From: Sphaerotilus sp.
GTDB lineage: Bacteria; Pseudomonadota; Gammaproteobacteria; Burkholderiales; Burkholderiaceae_C
Assembly: GCA_013299055.1 (NCBI GenBank)
Contig: JAAFKB010000003.1
Span: 1-64,000, forward strand
Direction: 5' to 3'
Length of the DNA stretch: 64,000 nt
The notes under the pieces are model-generated. The model searched no databases. It was given only the letters and a program-made list of their open reading frames with translations, and was not told where the DNA came from. The number at the start of each line of letters is the position of its first letter. Positions within the stretch are counted from its first letter, which is position 1. Below, piece after piece: positions 24,597-32,844 of this stretch. The position numbers and the translations under genes are program-made.

Positions 24597-27398
24597 ATGA
24601 CAACACCAGAAGCCCGCGCACGCGAAGCCATCGACCACCGATTGACCGCCGCCGGCTGGGCCGTGCAGGACCACAAGGCGCTCAACCTGGGCGCCGCGAC
24701 GGGCGTGGCGGTGCGCGAATACCCGACGGACAGCGGGCCGGCCGACTACGTGCTGTTCGTGCAGCGCCAAGCCGTCGGCGTGATCGAGGCCAAGCGCGAC
24801 GACGCGGGCGCGACGCTCACCGCCACCGAACACCAGACCGCCCGCTACGCCACGGCCAAGCTCAAGTACCGCCAGCAGGACACGCCGCTGCGCTTTCGCT
24901 TCGAGGCGACGGGCCAGCTCATCCGCTTCACCGACAACGCCGATCCCGCGCCCCGCTCGCGGGAGGTCTTCCACTTCTTCCGCCCCGAAACGCTGGCCGC
25001 GTGGATCGCGCAGGCCGACACGCTGCGCCGCCGGCTGGTCGAGGCGATGCCCGCGCTGCCCGAGGCGAAGCTGCGCGACTGCCAGATCAGCGCCGTGACG
25101 GGGCTGGAACGCTCGCTGGCGGCGAATCGGCCGCGGGCGCTGGTCCACATGGCGACGGGCGCGGGCAAGACCTTCACGGCGATCACGTCGGTGTACCGGC
25201 TGCTGAAGTTCGGCGGGGCCAAGCGGGTGCTGTTCCTGGTGGATACGCGCAACCTGGGCCAGCAGGCGCACCAGGAGTTCATGGCCTACACGCCGCCGGA
25301 CGACGCCCGCAAGTTCACCGAGCTGTACAACGTGCAGCGCCTGTCCTCGTCGAGCCTCGACCCGCAGGCGCAGGTCTGCATCAGCACGGTGCAGCGGCTG
25401 TACGCGATGCTGTCCGGGCAGGCCATCGACGAGTCGGCGGAGGACATCTCGCTCAACGAGGTGCCATCGCTGTCGTTGTCGTTGTCGCTGAAGGACCGGA
25501 CGCCGCTGCCGGTGCGCTACAACGCGGCAGTTCCGGTGGAGACCTTCGATTTCATCGTCATCGACGAGTGCCACCGCAGCATCTACAACCTGTGGAAGCA
25601 GGTGCTGGACTACTTCGACGCCTTCCTGATCGGGCTGACGGCGACGCCGGACCAGCGCACCTACGGCTTCTTCAGCGAGAACGTGGTGGCCGAGTACCCG
25701 TATGAACAATCGGTGGTGGATGGGGTGAACGTCGGGTATGACGTGTACGAGATCGTGACCCGGATCGCGCAGCAGGGCGCGGTGGTCGAGGCGCAGCAGT
25801 GGGTGGACCACCGCGACCGGCAGACGCGCCGCAAGCGCTGGGCCGAGGTGGAGGAGGACATCGCCTACGACCGCCAGCAGCTCGACCGCTCGGTGGTCAA
25901 TCCGAGCCAGATCCGGCAGGTCATCCAGGCGATGAAGACCGCCGTGGAGACGCAGATTTTCCCGACGCGCAAGGAGACGCCCAAGACGCTGATCTTCGCC
26001 AAGACCGACAGCCACGCCGACGACATCATCCAGACGGTGCGCGAGGTGTACGGGCAGGGCAATGCGTTCTGCCGCAAGGTGACGTACAGCGAGAAGGACG
26101 CGGACGGGGTGCTGGCGAGTTTCCGCAACGACTACCACCCGCGCATCGCGGTGACGGTGGACATGATCGCGACGGGGACGGACGTGAAGCCGCTGGAGGT
26201 GCTGCTGTTCATGCGGGATGTGCGCAGCCGGGGGTATTACGAGCAGATGAAGGGCCGGGGCGTGCGCAGCCTGGAGGCTGAGAAGCTGCAGCGGGTGAGC
26301 GCCAGTGCGGATGGGGCCAAGACGCGCTTCGTGCTGATCGACGCGGTGGGGGTGGAGAAGTCGCTGAAGACGGAGAGCCGGCCGCTGGAGAAGAAGCCGG
26401 GCGTGCCGCTGAAGGAGCTGTTGCAGGGCGTGGCGATGGGCGTGCGCGACGAGGACACGGTGCTGTCGCTGGCGAACCGGCTGGTGCGGCTGGCGCGGCA
26501 ACTGGACGAGAAGGCGCTGGCGCGGATCGAGCAGGTCGCGGGCGGTGTGTCGGTGGGCGATCTGGGGCGTGGGCTGGTCGCGGCGGTGGACCCGGATGCG
26601 GTGGTGTCGGCGGCGCTGGACGCGGCCCGGTCGCAGGGCATCACGCGCACCGAGGACACGCTGTTGCCGGCGGAGGTCGAGGCGGCGCGGGCCGAGCGGG
26701 TGGCGGCGGCGTGTGCGCCGTTTGACGATCCGGCCCTGCGGGACGCGATCGAGGGCGCGCGGCGGGACCGGGAGCAGGTGATCGACACCGTGAACCTGGA
26801 CCACGTGGTGTTCGCCGGGTTCAGCGCGCAGGCGGAGGACCAGGCGCGGGCGGTGATCACGTCGTTTGCCGAGGCGCTGGCGCGGCACCGGGACGAGATC
26901 GCGGCGCTGGGGTTCTTCTATCAGCAGCCTTATCAGCGGCGGGCGCTGACGTTCGAGATGATCGAGGAGCTGCACGAGCACCTGAGCCGGCCGCCGCTGA
27001 TGCTGACGACCGAGCGGCTGTGGGGGGCGTATGCGCGGGTGCAGGCGGGGCAGGTGAAGGGCGCGGACCGCAAGCGGCAGTTGACGGATCTGGTGTCGCT
27101 GGTGCGGTTTGCGCTGGGGATGGAGGCGGAACTGAAGCCGTTTGCCGATGAGGTGGACCGGCGGTTCCAGACCTGGATGTTCCGCCACAACGCGCAGCGC
27201 GCCACCGCCTTCACGGCCGAGCAGACCGACTGGCTGCGGCTGATGAAGGACCACATCGCCAGCAGTTGCAGCATCGGGCGGGAGGATTTCGATTATGCGG
27301 AGCTGGCGGGCAAGGGTGGGTTGCAGCGGGCTTGGAAGCTGTTTGGGACGGATTTGGATGTGTTGATGGATGAGATGAATCTGGAGTTGGTGGCGTAA
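24597..27398 (+). CDS. hsdR: Type I restriction endonuclease subunit R
   Basis: This 933-residue motor subunit has an N-terminal PD-(D/E)XK nuclease (Asp50, Glu64, Lys66 in VIEAKRD), Walker A MATGAGKT (185-192), a DECH box (323-326), LTATPDQRTYGFF, and the helicase C domain with MIATGTDVKPLEVLLFMRDV and the QMKGRGVR motif. The C-terminal half is the HsdM/S-contacting region. It pumps DNA and cleaves unmodified targets. It is the first gene of the operon; its stop overlaps the hsdS start by one base (TAATG). A run of four TCGYTG hexamers encodes Ser-Leu repeats at residues 291-298. Confidence 0.94.
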   Translation: MTTPEARAREAIDHRLTAAGWAVQDHKALNLGAATGVAVREYPTDSGPADYVLFVQRQAVGVIEAKRDDAGATLTATEHQTARYATAKLKYRQQDTPLRFRFEATGQLIRFTDNADPAPRSREVFHFFRPETLAAWIAQADTLRRRLVEAMPALPEAKLRDCQISAVTGLERSLAANRPRALVHMATGAGKTFTAITSVYRLLKFGGAKRVLFLVDTRNLGQQAHQEFMAYTPPDDARKFTELYNVQRLSSSSLDPQAQVCISTVQRLYAMLSGQAIDESAEDISLNEVPSLSLSLSLKDRTPLPVRYNAAVPVETFDFIVIDECHRSIYNLWKQVLDYFDAFLIGLTATPDQRTYGFFSENVVAEYPYEQSVVDGVNVGYDVYEIVTRIAQQGAVVEAQQWVDHRDRQTRRKRWAEVEEDIAYDRQQLDRSVVNPSQIRQVIQAMKTAVETQIFPTRKETPKTLIFAKTDSHADDIIQTVREVYGQGNAFCRKVTYSEKDADGVLASFRNDYHPRIAVTVDMIATGTDVKPLEVLLFMRDVRSRGYYEQMKGRGVRSLEAEKLQRVSASADGAKTRFVLIDAVGVEKSLKTESRPLEKKPGVPLKELLQGVAMGVRDEDTVLSLANRLVRLARQLDEKALARIEQVAGGVSVGDLGRGLVAAVDPDAVVSAALDAARSQGITRTEDTLLPAEVEAARAERVAAACAPFDDPALRDAIEGARRDREQVIDTVNLDHVVFAGFSAQAEDQARAVITSFAEALARHRDEIAALGFFYQQPYQRRALTFEMIEELHEHLSRPPLMLTTERLWGAYARVQAGQVKGADRKRQLTDLVSLVRFALGMEAELKPFADEVDRRFQTWMFRHNAQRATAFTAEQTDWLRLMKDHIASSCSIGREDFDYAELAGKGGLQRAWKLFGTDLDVLMDEMNLELVA
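25467..25490 (+). repeat. Four tandem TCGYTG hexamers inside hsdR
   Basis: Units TCGCTG, TCGTTG, TCGTTG, TCGCTG encode (Ser-Leu)x4. Because the unit is six bases, copy-number change would alter protein length without a frameshift, so classic on/off phase variation is not expected. Confidence 0.55.
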
Positions 27399-28936
27399 TG
27401 GCATTCACGATGACGGTAGCGGAAGTAATTGCCGCAGACAAGACGGGCCTGTTATCCAAACACCCCTCTTGGGCGCGAGTAAAACTCAGTGAGGTCGCGA
27501 GCATCCTCAACGGCGCTCCATTCGATTCCGCCCAATTCAGCACCAGCGGCGGAACACCGTTGGTGCGTATTCGCGACGTTGTCTCGGGAGAAACCTCGAC
27601 TTATTACACCGGTTCATTTGAAGATATATATTTGGTGCAGCGTGGCGACTTGCTGGTCGGCATGGATGGTGATTTCAATTCGGGGGAATGGAAAAGCCAA
27701 AGCGCCATACTAAATCAGCGTGTCTGCAAGATTTCGCCTGACCATGCATTTTTCAGCCAGAAGCTCTTGCGGCATTTGCTACCAAGTTACCTTAAGGCCA
27801 TCAACGAAAACACACCATCCATAACAGTCAAGCACCTATCTTCAAAGACAATTGGTGAGATTGGTTTGCCATTGCCGCCGCGCAACGAACAAACCCGCAT
27901 CGTCGAAAAACTCGAAGAACTCCTGTCCGATCTCGACGCCGGCGTCTCCGAACTCAAGGCCGCGCAAAAGAAACTCGGCCAATACCGCCAATCGCTGCTG
28001 AAAGCCGCCGTCGAAGGCGCCCTCACCGCGCAATGGCGCGCCCAACACACGCCCACCGAAACCGGCGCCCAACTGCTGGAGCGCATCCTGAAGGAACGCC
28101 GCGCCCGCTGGGAAGCCAAGCAGCTCGCCAAGTTCGAGGAACAGGGGAAAGCGGCGCCGAAGGATTGGCAGAAAAAATACCAGGAGCCGGTGCGACCGGA
28201 AACATCTGGTCTATCAGAACTCCCCAAAGGCTGGGTTTGGAGTTCAATCGGGCAATGCTTCCAAGTAGCTGTTGGCGCGACCCCAAGCCGCAAAGAACCA
28301 AGCTACTGGGACGGCGCAATTCCCTGGGTAAGTTCAGGCGAAGTCAGATTCTCACGAATCACCGCCACCAAGGAAATGATCACCGAACAAGGCTTGAAAA
28401 ACACCAGCACGCAGATCAACCCGATCGGCAGTGTGATGCTCGGCATGATCGGCGAAGGAAAAACCCGCGGACAAGTCGCAATTCTGGATGTTCCAGCTGC
28501 GAACAATCAAAACTGCGCAGCCATCTGGGCAAGTGAAACGGACATTCCGCCCGAGTACGTTTATTACTGGCTCTGGTCCCAGTACGAAGAAACCCGCCGA
28601 GGCAGCAGCGGCAATAACCAGCCTGCCCTGAACAAGTCGATTGTCGAGCGGATCAGTTTCCCGATAGCCCCGCTGGACGAACTGAAGCAGATCGTTCGAC
28701 AGGTTGATCGCGAATTGAACGCTGCGGCGGAGCAGGAACTCGCCATTGAGCACGCCCTGAAACAATCCGCCGCCCAGCGCAAAAACATCCTCAAGGCCGC
28801 CTTCTCCGGCCAACTGGTCCCGCAAGACCCGGGCGACGAGCCGGCGGCGGTGCTGCTGGAGCGGATTCGGGCGGAGCGGGCCGGACACGACACCTCGAAA
28901 AAGCCGCGTGGGCGCAAAGCCAAGGAGGCCGCATGA
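27398..28936 (+). CDS. hsdS: Type I restriction-modification specificity subunit S
   Basis: This 512-residue protein has two target-recognition domains (about 20-165 and 265-430), each followed by a conserved helical spacer (KLEELLSDLDAGVSELKAAQKKL and LDELKQIVRQVDRELNAAAEQEL). Both recognition domains are visibly more AT-rich than the spacers, consistent with domain exchange. The two half-sites will be joined with a gap set by the spacer helices. The ATG at 27398 shares one base with the hsdR stop; the stop overlaps the DUF1016 start as ATGA. The target sequence cannot be predicted from this reading. Confidence 0.93.
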   Translation: MAFTMTVAEVIAADKTGLLSKHPSWARVKLSEVASILNGAPFDSAQFSTSGGTPLVRIRDVVSGETSTYYTGSFEDIYLVQRGDLLVGMDGDFNSGEWKSQSAILNQRVCKISPDHAFFSQKLLRHLLPSYLKAINENTPSITVKHLSSKTIGEIGLPLPPRNEQTRIVEKLEELLSDLDAGVSELKAAQKKLGQYRQSLLKAAVEGALTAQWRAQHTPTETGAQLLERILKERRARWEAKQLAKFEEQGKAAPKDWQKKYQEPVRPETSGLSELPKGWVWSSIGQCFQVAVGATPSRKEPSYWDGAIPWVSSGEVRFSRITATKEMITEQGLKNTSTQINPIGSVMLGMIGEGKTRGQVAILDVPAANNQNCAAIWASETDIPPEYVYYWLWSQYEETRRGSSGNNQPALNKSIVERISFPIAPLDELKQIVRQVDRELNAAAEQELAIEHALKQSAAQRKNILKAAFSGQLVPQDPGDEPAAVLLERIRAERAGHDTSKKPRGRKAKEAA

Positions 28937-29997
28937 GCCAGTCCATCAAGGCGGGCGACGCACCGCAACTGTTGACCGATCTCCGGCAGTTGATCGAGCA
29001 ATCCCGGCAAGTCGCCGTGGCCGCCGTGAACGCCAGCCTGACCATGATGTATTGGCGCATCGGCCACCGCATCAGCACCGAAGTGCTGGCCGGGCAACGA
29101 GCCGGTTACGGCGAAACCCTGGTCGTGACCCTGTCGCGCCAATTGGTGGCGGACTACGGCCGCGGCTTCGAGGAGAAAAATCTTCGCCGCATGGTCCAGT
29201 TCGCCCAGCTTTTCGACACCGAAAACATTGTCGCGACACTGTCACGACAATTGAGCTGGTCACATTTCCTGGCCCTGCTGCCCGTGAAAGACCCGCTGGC
29301 CCGGGACTTCTACGCCGAGATGTGCAGCATCGAACGCTGGAGCGTGCGCACCCTGCGCGGCCGGATCGACTCGATGCTGTTCGAGCGCACTGCCCTGTCC
29401 CGACAGCCCGATGAACTCATCCGCCTGGAACTCGATGCCCTGCGATCCAAGGGCGAAGTGGCACCCACCGCGCTGCTCAAAGACCCCTACGTGCTCGACT
29501 TCCTCGGGCTGACCGACCGCTACCTGGAAAAAGACCTCGAAGACGCCATCCTGCGCGAGCTGGAAACCTTCCTCCTCGAACTCGGCGCCGGCTTCAGCTT
29601 CGTCGCCCGCCAGCGCCGCATCCAGCTCGACAGCGACGACTTCTACATCGACCTGCTGTTCTACAACCGCAAGCTACGCCGCCTCGTGGCCATCGAGCTG
29701 AAGCTGGGCGACTTCAAGGCCGAGTACAAGGGCCAGATGGAGCTGTACCTGCGCTGGCTGGCCCGCCACGACCAGGAACCGGGCGACCTGCCCCCGCTGG
29801 GCATCATCCTGTGTACCGGCAAGAAGCAGGAACAGATCGAGCTGCTGGAGCTGGACCAGTCCGGCATCCATGTCGCCGAGTACCTGACCGTGCTGCCGCC
29901 GCGCGAAGTCTTCCAGCAGAAGATCCACAGCGCCTTGCTGACCGCCCGTGCGCGGCTGGAGCAGCACAGCGACGACAACAACACCGCGACCCCATGA
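28933..29997 (+). CDS. DUF1016 (YhcG-family) PD-(D/E)XK nuclease-like protein in the restriction operon
   Basis: This 354-residue protein has the DUF1016 N-terminal domain (about 10-165; LSRQLVADYGRGFEEKNLRRMVQFAQLF in parts, LSWSHFLALL) and a C-terminal nuclease domain with FYIDLLFYN (Asp240) and AIELK (Glu255, Lys257). YhcG proteins often sit in type I restriction loci as a fourth gene; the role is not settled, with accessory nuclease or recombination suggested. It overlaps hsdS (ATGA) and hsdM (ATGA) by four bases, so it is made in step with them. Confidence 0.9.
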   Translation: MSQSIKAGDAPQLLTDLRQLIEQSRQVAVAAVNASLTMMYWRIGHRISTEVLAGQRAGYGETLVVTLSRQLVADYGRGFEEKNLRRMVQFAQLFDTENIVATLSRQLSWSHFLALLPVKDPLARDFYAEMCSIERWSVRTLRGRIDSMLFERTALSRQPDELIRLELDALRSKGEVAPTALLKDPYVLDFLGLTDRYLEKDLEDAILRELETFLLELGAGFSFVARQRRIQLDSDDFYIDLLFYNRKLRRLVAIELKLGDFKAEYKGQMELYLRWLARHDQEPGDLPPLGIILCTGKKQEQIELLELDQSGIHVAEYLTVLPPREVFQQKIHSALLTARARLEQHSDDNNTATP

Positions 29998-31490
29998 ACA
30001 CCTCCACCCTCGTCCAGAAAGTCTGGAACTTCTGCCACACCCTGCGCGACGACGGCGTGGGCTACGGCGACTACCTGGAGCAGCTCACCTACCTGCTGTT
30101 CCTCAAGCTCGCCCACGAGTACGCCCAGGAACCCTACAAGCGCGACACCCGCGTGCCCCCGAGCCACGACTGGGCCAGCCTGCGCGCACGCACCGGCGAG
30201 CCGCTGGAGGCGCACTACCTCGCCACGCTGCATGTGCTCGGCCAGCAGCCCGGCATGCTCGGCGCCATCTTCTTCAAGGCGCAGAACAAGATCCAGGATC
30301 CGGCCAAGCTCTCGCGGCTGGTGCAACTGATCGACGCGGAAAGCTGGATCAGCCTCGGCGCCGACACCAAGGGCGACCTCTACGAGGGCCTGCTGCAGAA
30401 GAACGCCGAGGACACCAAGAGCGGCGCCGGCCAGTACTTCACGCCCCGCCCGCTGATCGAGGCCATCGTCGCCTGCGTGCGCCCGCAGCCGATGAAGACC
30501 ATCGCCGACCCGGCCTGCGGCACGGGCGGCTTCTTCCTCGGTGCCTACCAGTGGCTCACCCGACCAGGCGCCGCCACGCTGGACAAGCGGCAAAAGACCT
30601 TCCTGCGCGACAAGACCTTCTTCGGCCACGAGATCGTGCCGAACACGCGCCGCATGTGCCTGATGAACCTGTTCCTGCACGACATCGGTGCGGTCGACGG
30701 CGAGCCGGCCATCGACCGCGCCGACGCGCTGGTGACCGAGCCGAAACAGCAGTTCGACTACGTGCTGGCCAACCCGCCCTTCGGCAAGAAGAGCAGCATG
30801 ACCATCACCAACGAGGAAGGCGAGGAGGACCGCGAGGCGCTGACCTACGAGCGCCAGGACTTCTGGGAAACCACGTCCAACAAGCAGCTCAACTTCCTGC
30901 AGCACATCGTCAGCATGCTCAAGGTGAACGGTCAGGCGGCGGTGGTGCTGCCTGATAACGTGCTGTTCGAGGGCGGCGCGGGCGAGAAGATCCGCCGCAA
31001 GCTGCTGGAGACCTGCGATGTCCACACTGTGCTGCGCCTGCCCACGGGGATCTTCTACGCGCAGGGCGTCAAGGCCAACGTGGTGTTCTTCGACGCGAAA
31101 CCGAAGGACGGCGAGATCCACACCCGCGGCGTCTGGTTCTACGACCTGCGCACCAACCGGCACTTCACGCTCAAGACCCGCCCGCTCAAGCTCGACGACC
31201 TGCAGGATTTCATCACCCGCTACAACCCCGAGAACCGCCACCTGCGCCAGGCCAGCGAGCGGTTCCGCTTCTATGCCTACGACGAGCTGATCGAGCGCGA
31301 CAAGGCCAGCCTCGACCTGTTCTGGCTCAAGGACGACAGCCTGGACAACCTCGACGATCTGCCGCCGCCGGATGTCCTGCAGCAGGAAATCATCGAGCAC
31401 CTGGAGGCTGCGCTGTCCGCGTTCCGGGATGTGGCGGCGGGCCTGCCCAGCTTCGCCACCACGGCCGCCACAGCCACTACTGCAGCATGA
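29994..31490 (+). CDS. hsdM: Type I restriction-modification DNA methyltransferase subunit M
   Basis: This 498-residue N6-adenine methyltransferase has the HsdM N-terminal helical domain (FLKLAHEYAQEPY), AGQYFTPRPLIEAIV, motif I DPACGTGGFFLGAY (from 172) and motif IV NPPF (260-263). The ATG at 29994 overlaps the DUF1016 stop; a longer frame in the same phase overlaps the neighbour and is rejected. It is the last gene of the operon, which is unusual because methylation capacity is normally encoded before or apart from the nuclease. Its last 14 bases overlap pelG on the other strand. Confidence 0.93.
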   Translation: MNTSTLVQKVWNFCHTLRDDGVGYGDYLEQLTYLLFLKLAHEYAQEPYKRDTRVPPSHDWASLRARTGEPLEAHYLATLHVLGQQPGMLGAIFFKAQNKIQDPAKLSRLVQLIDAESWISLGADTKGDLYEGLLQKNAEDTKSGAGQYFTPRPLIEAIVACVRPQPMKTIADPACGTGGFFLGAYQWLTRPGAATLDKRQKTFLRDKTFFGHEIVPNTRRMCLMNLFLHDIGAVDGEPAIDRADALVTEPKQQFDYVLANPPFGKKSSMTITNEEGEEDREALTYERQDFWETTSNKQLNFLQHIVSMLKVNGQAAVVLPDNVLFEGGAGEKIRRKLLETCDVHTVLRLPTGIFYAQGVKANVVFFDAKPKDGEIHTRGVWFYDLRTNRHFTLKTRPLKLDDLQDFITRYNPENRHLRQASERFRFYAYDELIERDKASLDLFWLKDDSLDNLDDLPPPDVLQQEIIEHLEAALSAFRDVAAGLPSFATTAATATTAA

Positions 31491-32844
31491 ACGTCTCGTA
31501 CTCCAGCCGGTGCAGCTTGCTCTCCAGCGCGAGCATGGCGACGAACACCGTGATCATCATCGCCAGCGCCACGCCATAGCCATAGAACGAGGCACCCAGG
31601 TAGAGCGTGAGCACCGACAAGCCCACGTTGAGCACCAGCAGCAGCGCCGTCAGCCCGAACACGACGCGCCGCCGGTCGAGGTAGAAGAAGATGTTCAGCA
31701 GCCCCAGCAGCACCACCTGCAGGCTGGCGGCGACCACGTGGAGGTAGAGCAGCGGCAGGTACAGGTGCGAGATGCCGAGCCAGTCCAGCACGGTCGGCGC
31801 CGCCAGGATCACCAGCAGCACGGTGATGCCCTGGATCTTCAGGATCTCGTACAGCCCCTGCCGGATCGTGAAGACCATCTCGTCGCGCAGGCGCTGGATG
31901 TTGCCCAGCGAGCCGCCTTCGCGCACGGCGTCGTAGAAGCGTTCGTAGTATTCGACGAAGTCGGTCTCGATCCGCACCAGGAACACCGCCATGCCGGGGA
32001 TGATCGCCAGATAGGCGAGGAAGGACGGCATGTCGTAGATGATCGATGCCCGCAGCGGGCCGATGATGGCCTGGCTGACTTCCGGCGCGGCCCAGAACAC
32101 GAGCTTGTCGGCCCAGACGCCCAGGTTGTAGAACAGCCCGACCCAGACCAGCGAGGTGAACATGGCGCCCGGCTGCAGGAACTCGAAGCCGATCAGCCGC
32201 TCGGTGGGCAGCGTGCGCAGCACCATCACCAGCATCCCCGCCAGCAGCACGAACTGCCCCACCACGAAACCCAGCAGCAGCCCCTCCATGCCCAGCCCGC
32301 GCAGCAGCAGCGCCCCCGTCACGCTCACGCCGTAGCCCAGGCCGAACAGCGCGACGATGGTCTTGTACTGCTTCATGCCCGACAGGAAGATCGTCGCCAG
32401 CCAGATCCCGCTCATCACCACCAGCCCGCTGGCGAAGGTGACGCGGTAGAGGTTGCTCTGCCCCGGGAACAGCGTGGCCACCGCCAGCAGCCCGAGCAGC
32501 CCGGAGCCGACGATGACCATCAGCAGCGCACCGAGGAAGTTGGGCGCGATCACGGCCGGGCGTTTCTCGAACAGCCGGTCCGCCACCCAGCGCGTGAACG
32601 AGAGCTGGATCGGCCCGGTGAGGACCAGCGACAGCATGATGAGGTAGGTCACGGACACCTGGAACTGCGTGATCTGCCGGTCCTGCACCGTCACCGCCGA
32701 GACCAGACCGATCACCAGGATGCCCAGGATCGACAGCACCCACGGCCCGGAGCTGATGATGCCCGCGTAGGCGTAGGCCTTGAACAGCCCGGCGAAGCTG
32801 TCCCGCCGCAGGAGCTTTCTCAGCTCGAAACCGATGCCTGCCAC
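31477..32844 (-). CDS. pelG: Pel exopolysaccharide inner-membrane transporter PelG
   Basis: This 455-residue polytopic protein has about 12 membrane segments and starts MAGIGFELRKLLRRDSFAG, a start diagnostic for PelG, the MOP-superfamily (Wzx-like) component that moves Pel across the inner membrane with PelD, PelE and PelF. It is the last gene of the pelABCDEFG operon; its start lies inside the 3' end of pelF (25-base overlap). Its 3' end overlaps hsdM by 14 bases in convergent orientation. Confidence 0.94.
   Translation of the reverse strand: MAGIGFELRKLLRRDSFAGLFKAYAYAGIISSGPWVLSILGILVIGLVSAVTVQDRQITQFQVSVTYLIMLSLVLTGPIQLSFTRWVADRLFEKRPAVIAPNFLGALLMVIVGSGLLGLLAVATLFPGQSNLYRVTFASGLVVMSGIWLATIFLSGMKQYKTIVALFGLGYGVSVTGALLLRGLGMEGLLLGFVVGQFVLLAGMLVMVLRTLPTERLIGFEFLQPGAMFTSLVWVGLFYNLGVWADKLVFWAAPEVSQAIIGPLRASIIYDMPSFLAYLAIIPGMAVFLVRIETDFVEYYERFYDAVREGGSLGNIQRLRDEMVFTIRQGLYEILKIQGITVLLVILAAPTVLDWLGISHLYLPLLYLHVVAASLQVVLLGLLNIFFYLDRRRVVFGLTALLLVLNVGLSVLTLYLGASFYGYGVALAMMITVFVAMLALESKLHRLEYETFMLQ

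Noticed and set aside
23079..27404. A very long open frame on the minus strand opposite the methyltransferase and hsdR
   Set aside because: It is rich in Arg, His, Pro and Gln and matches no family; it is the usual antisense by-product of GC-rich codon use opposite hsdR.
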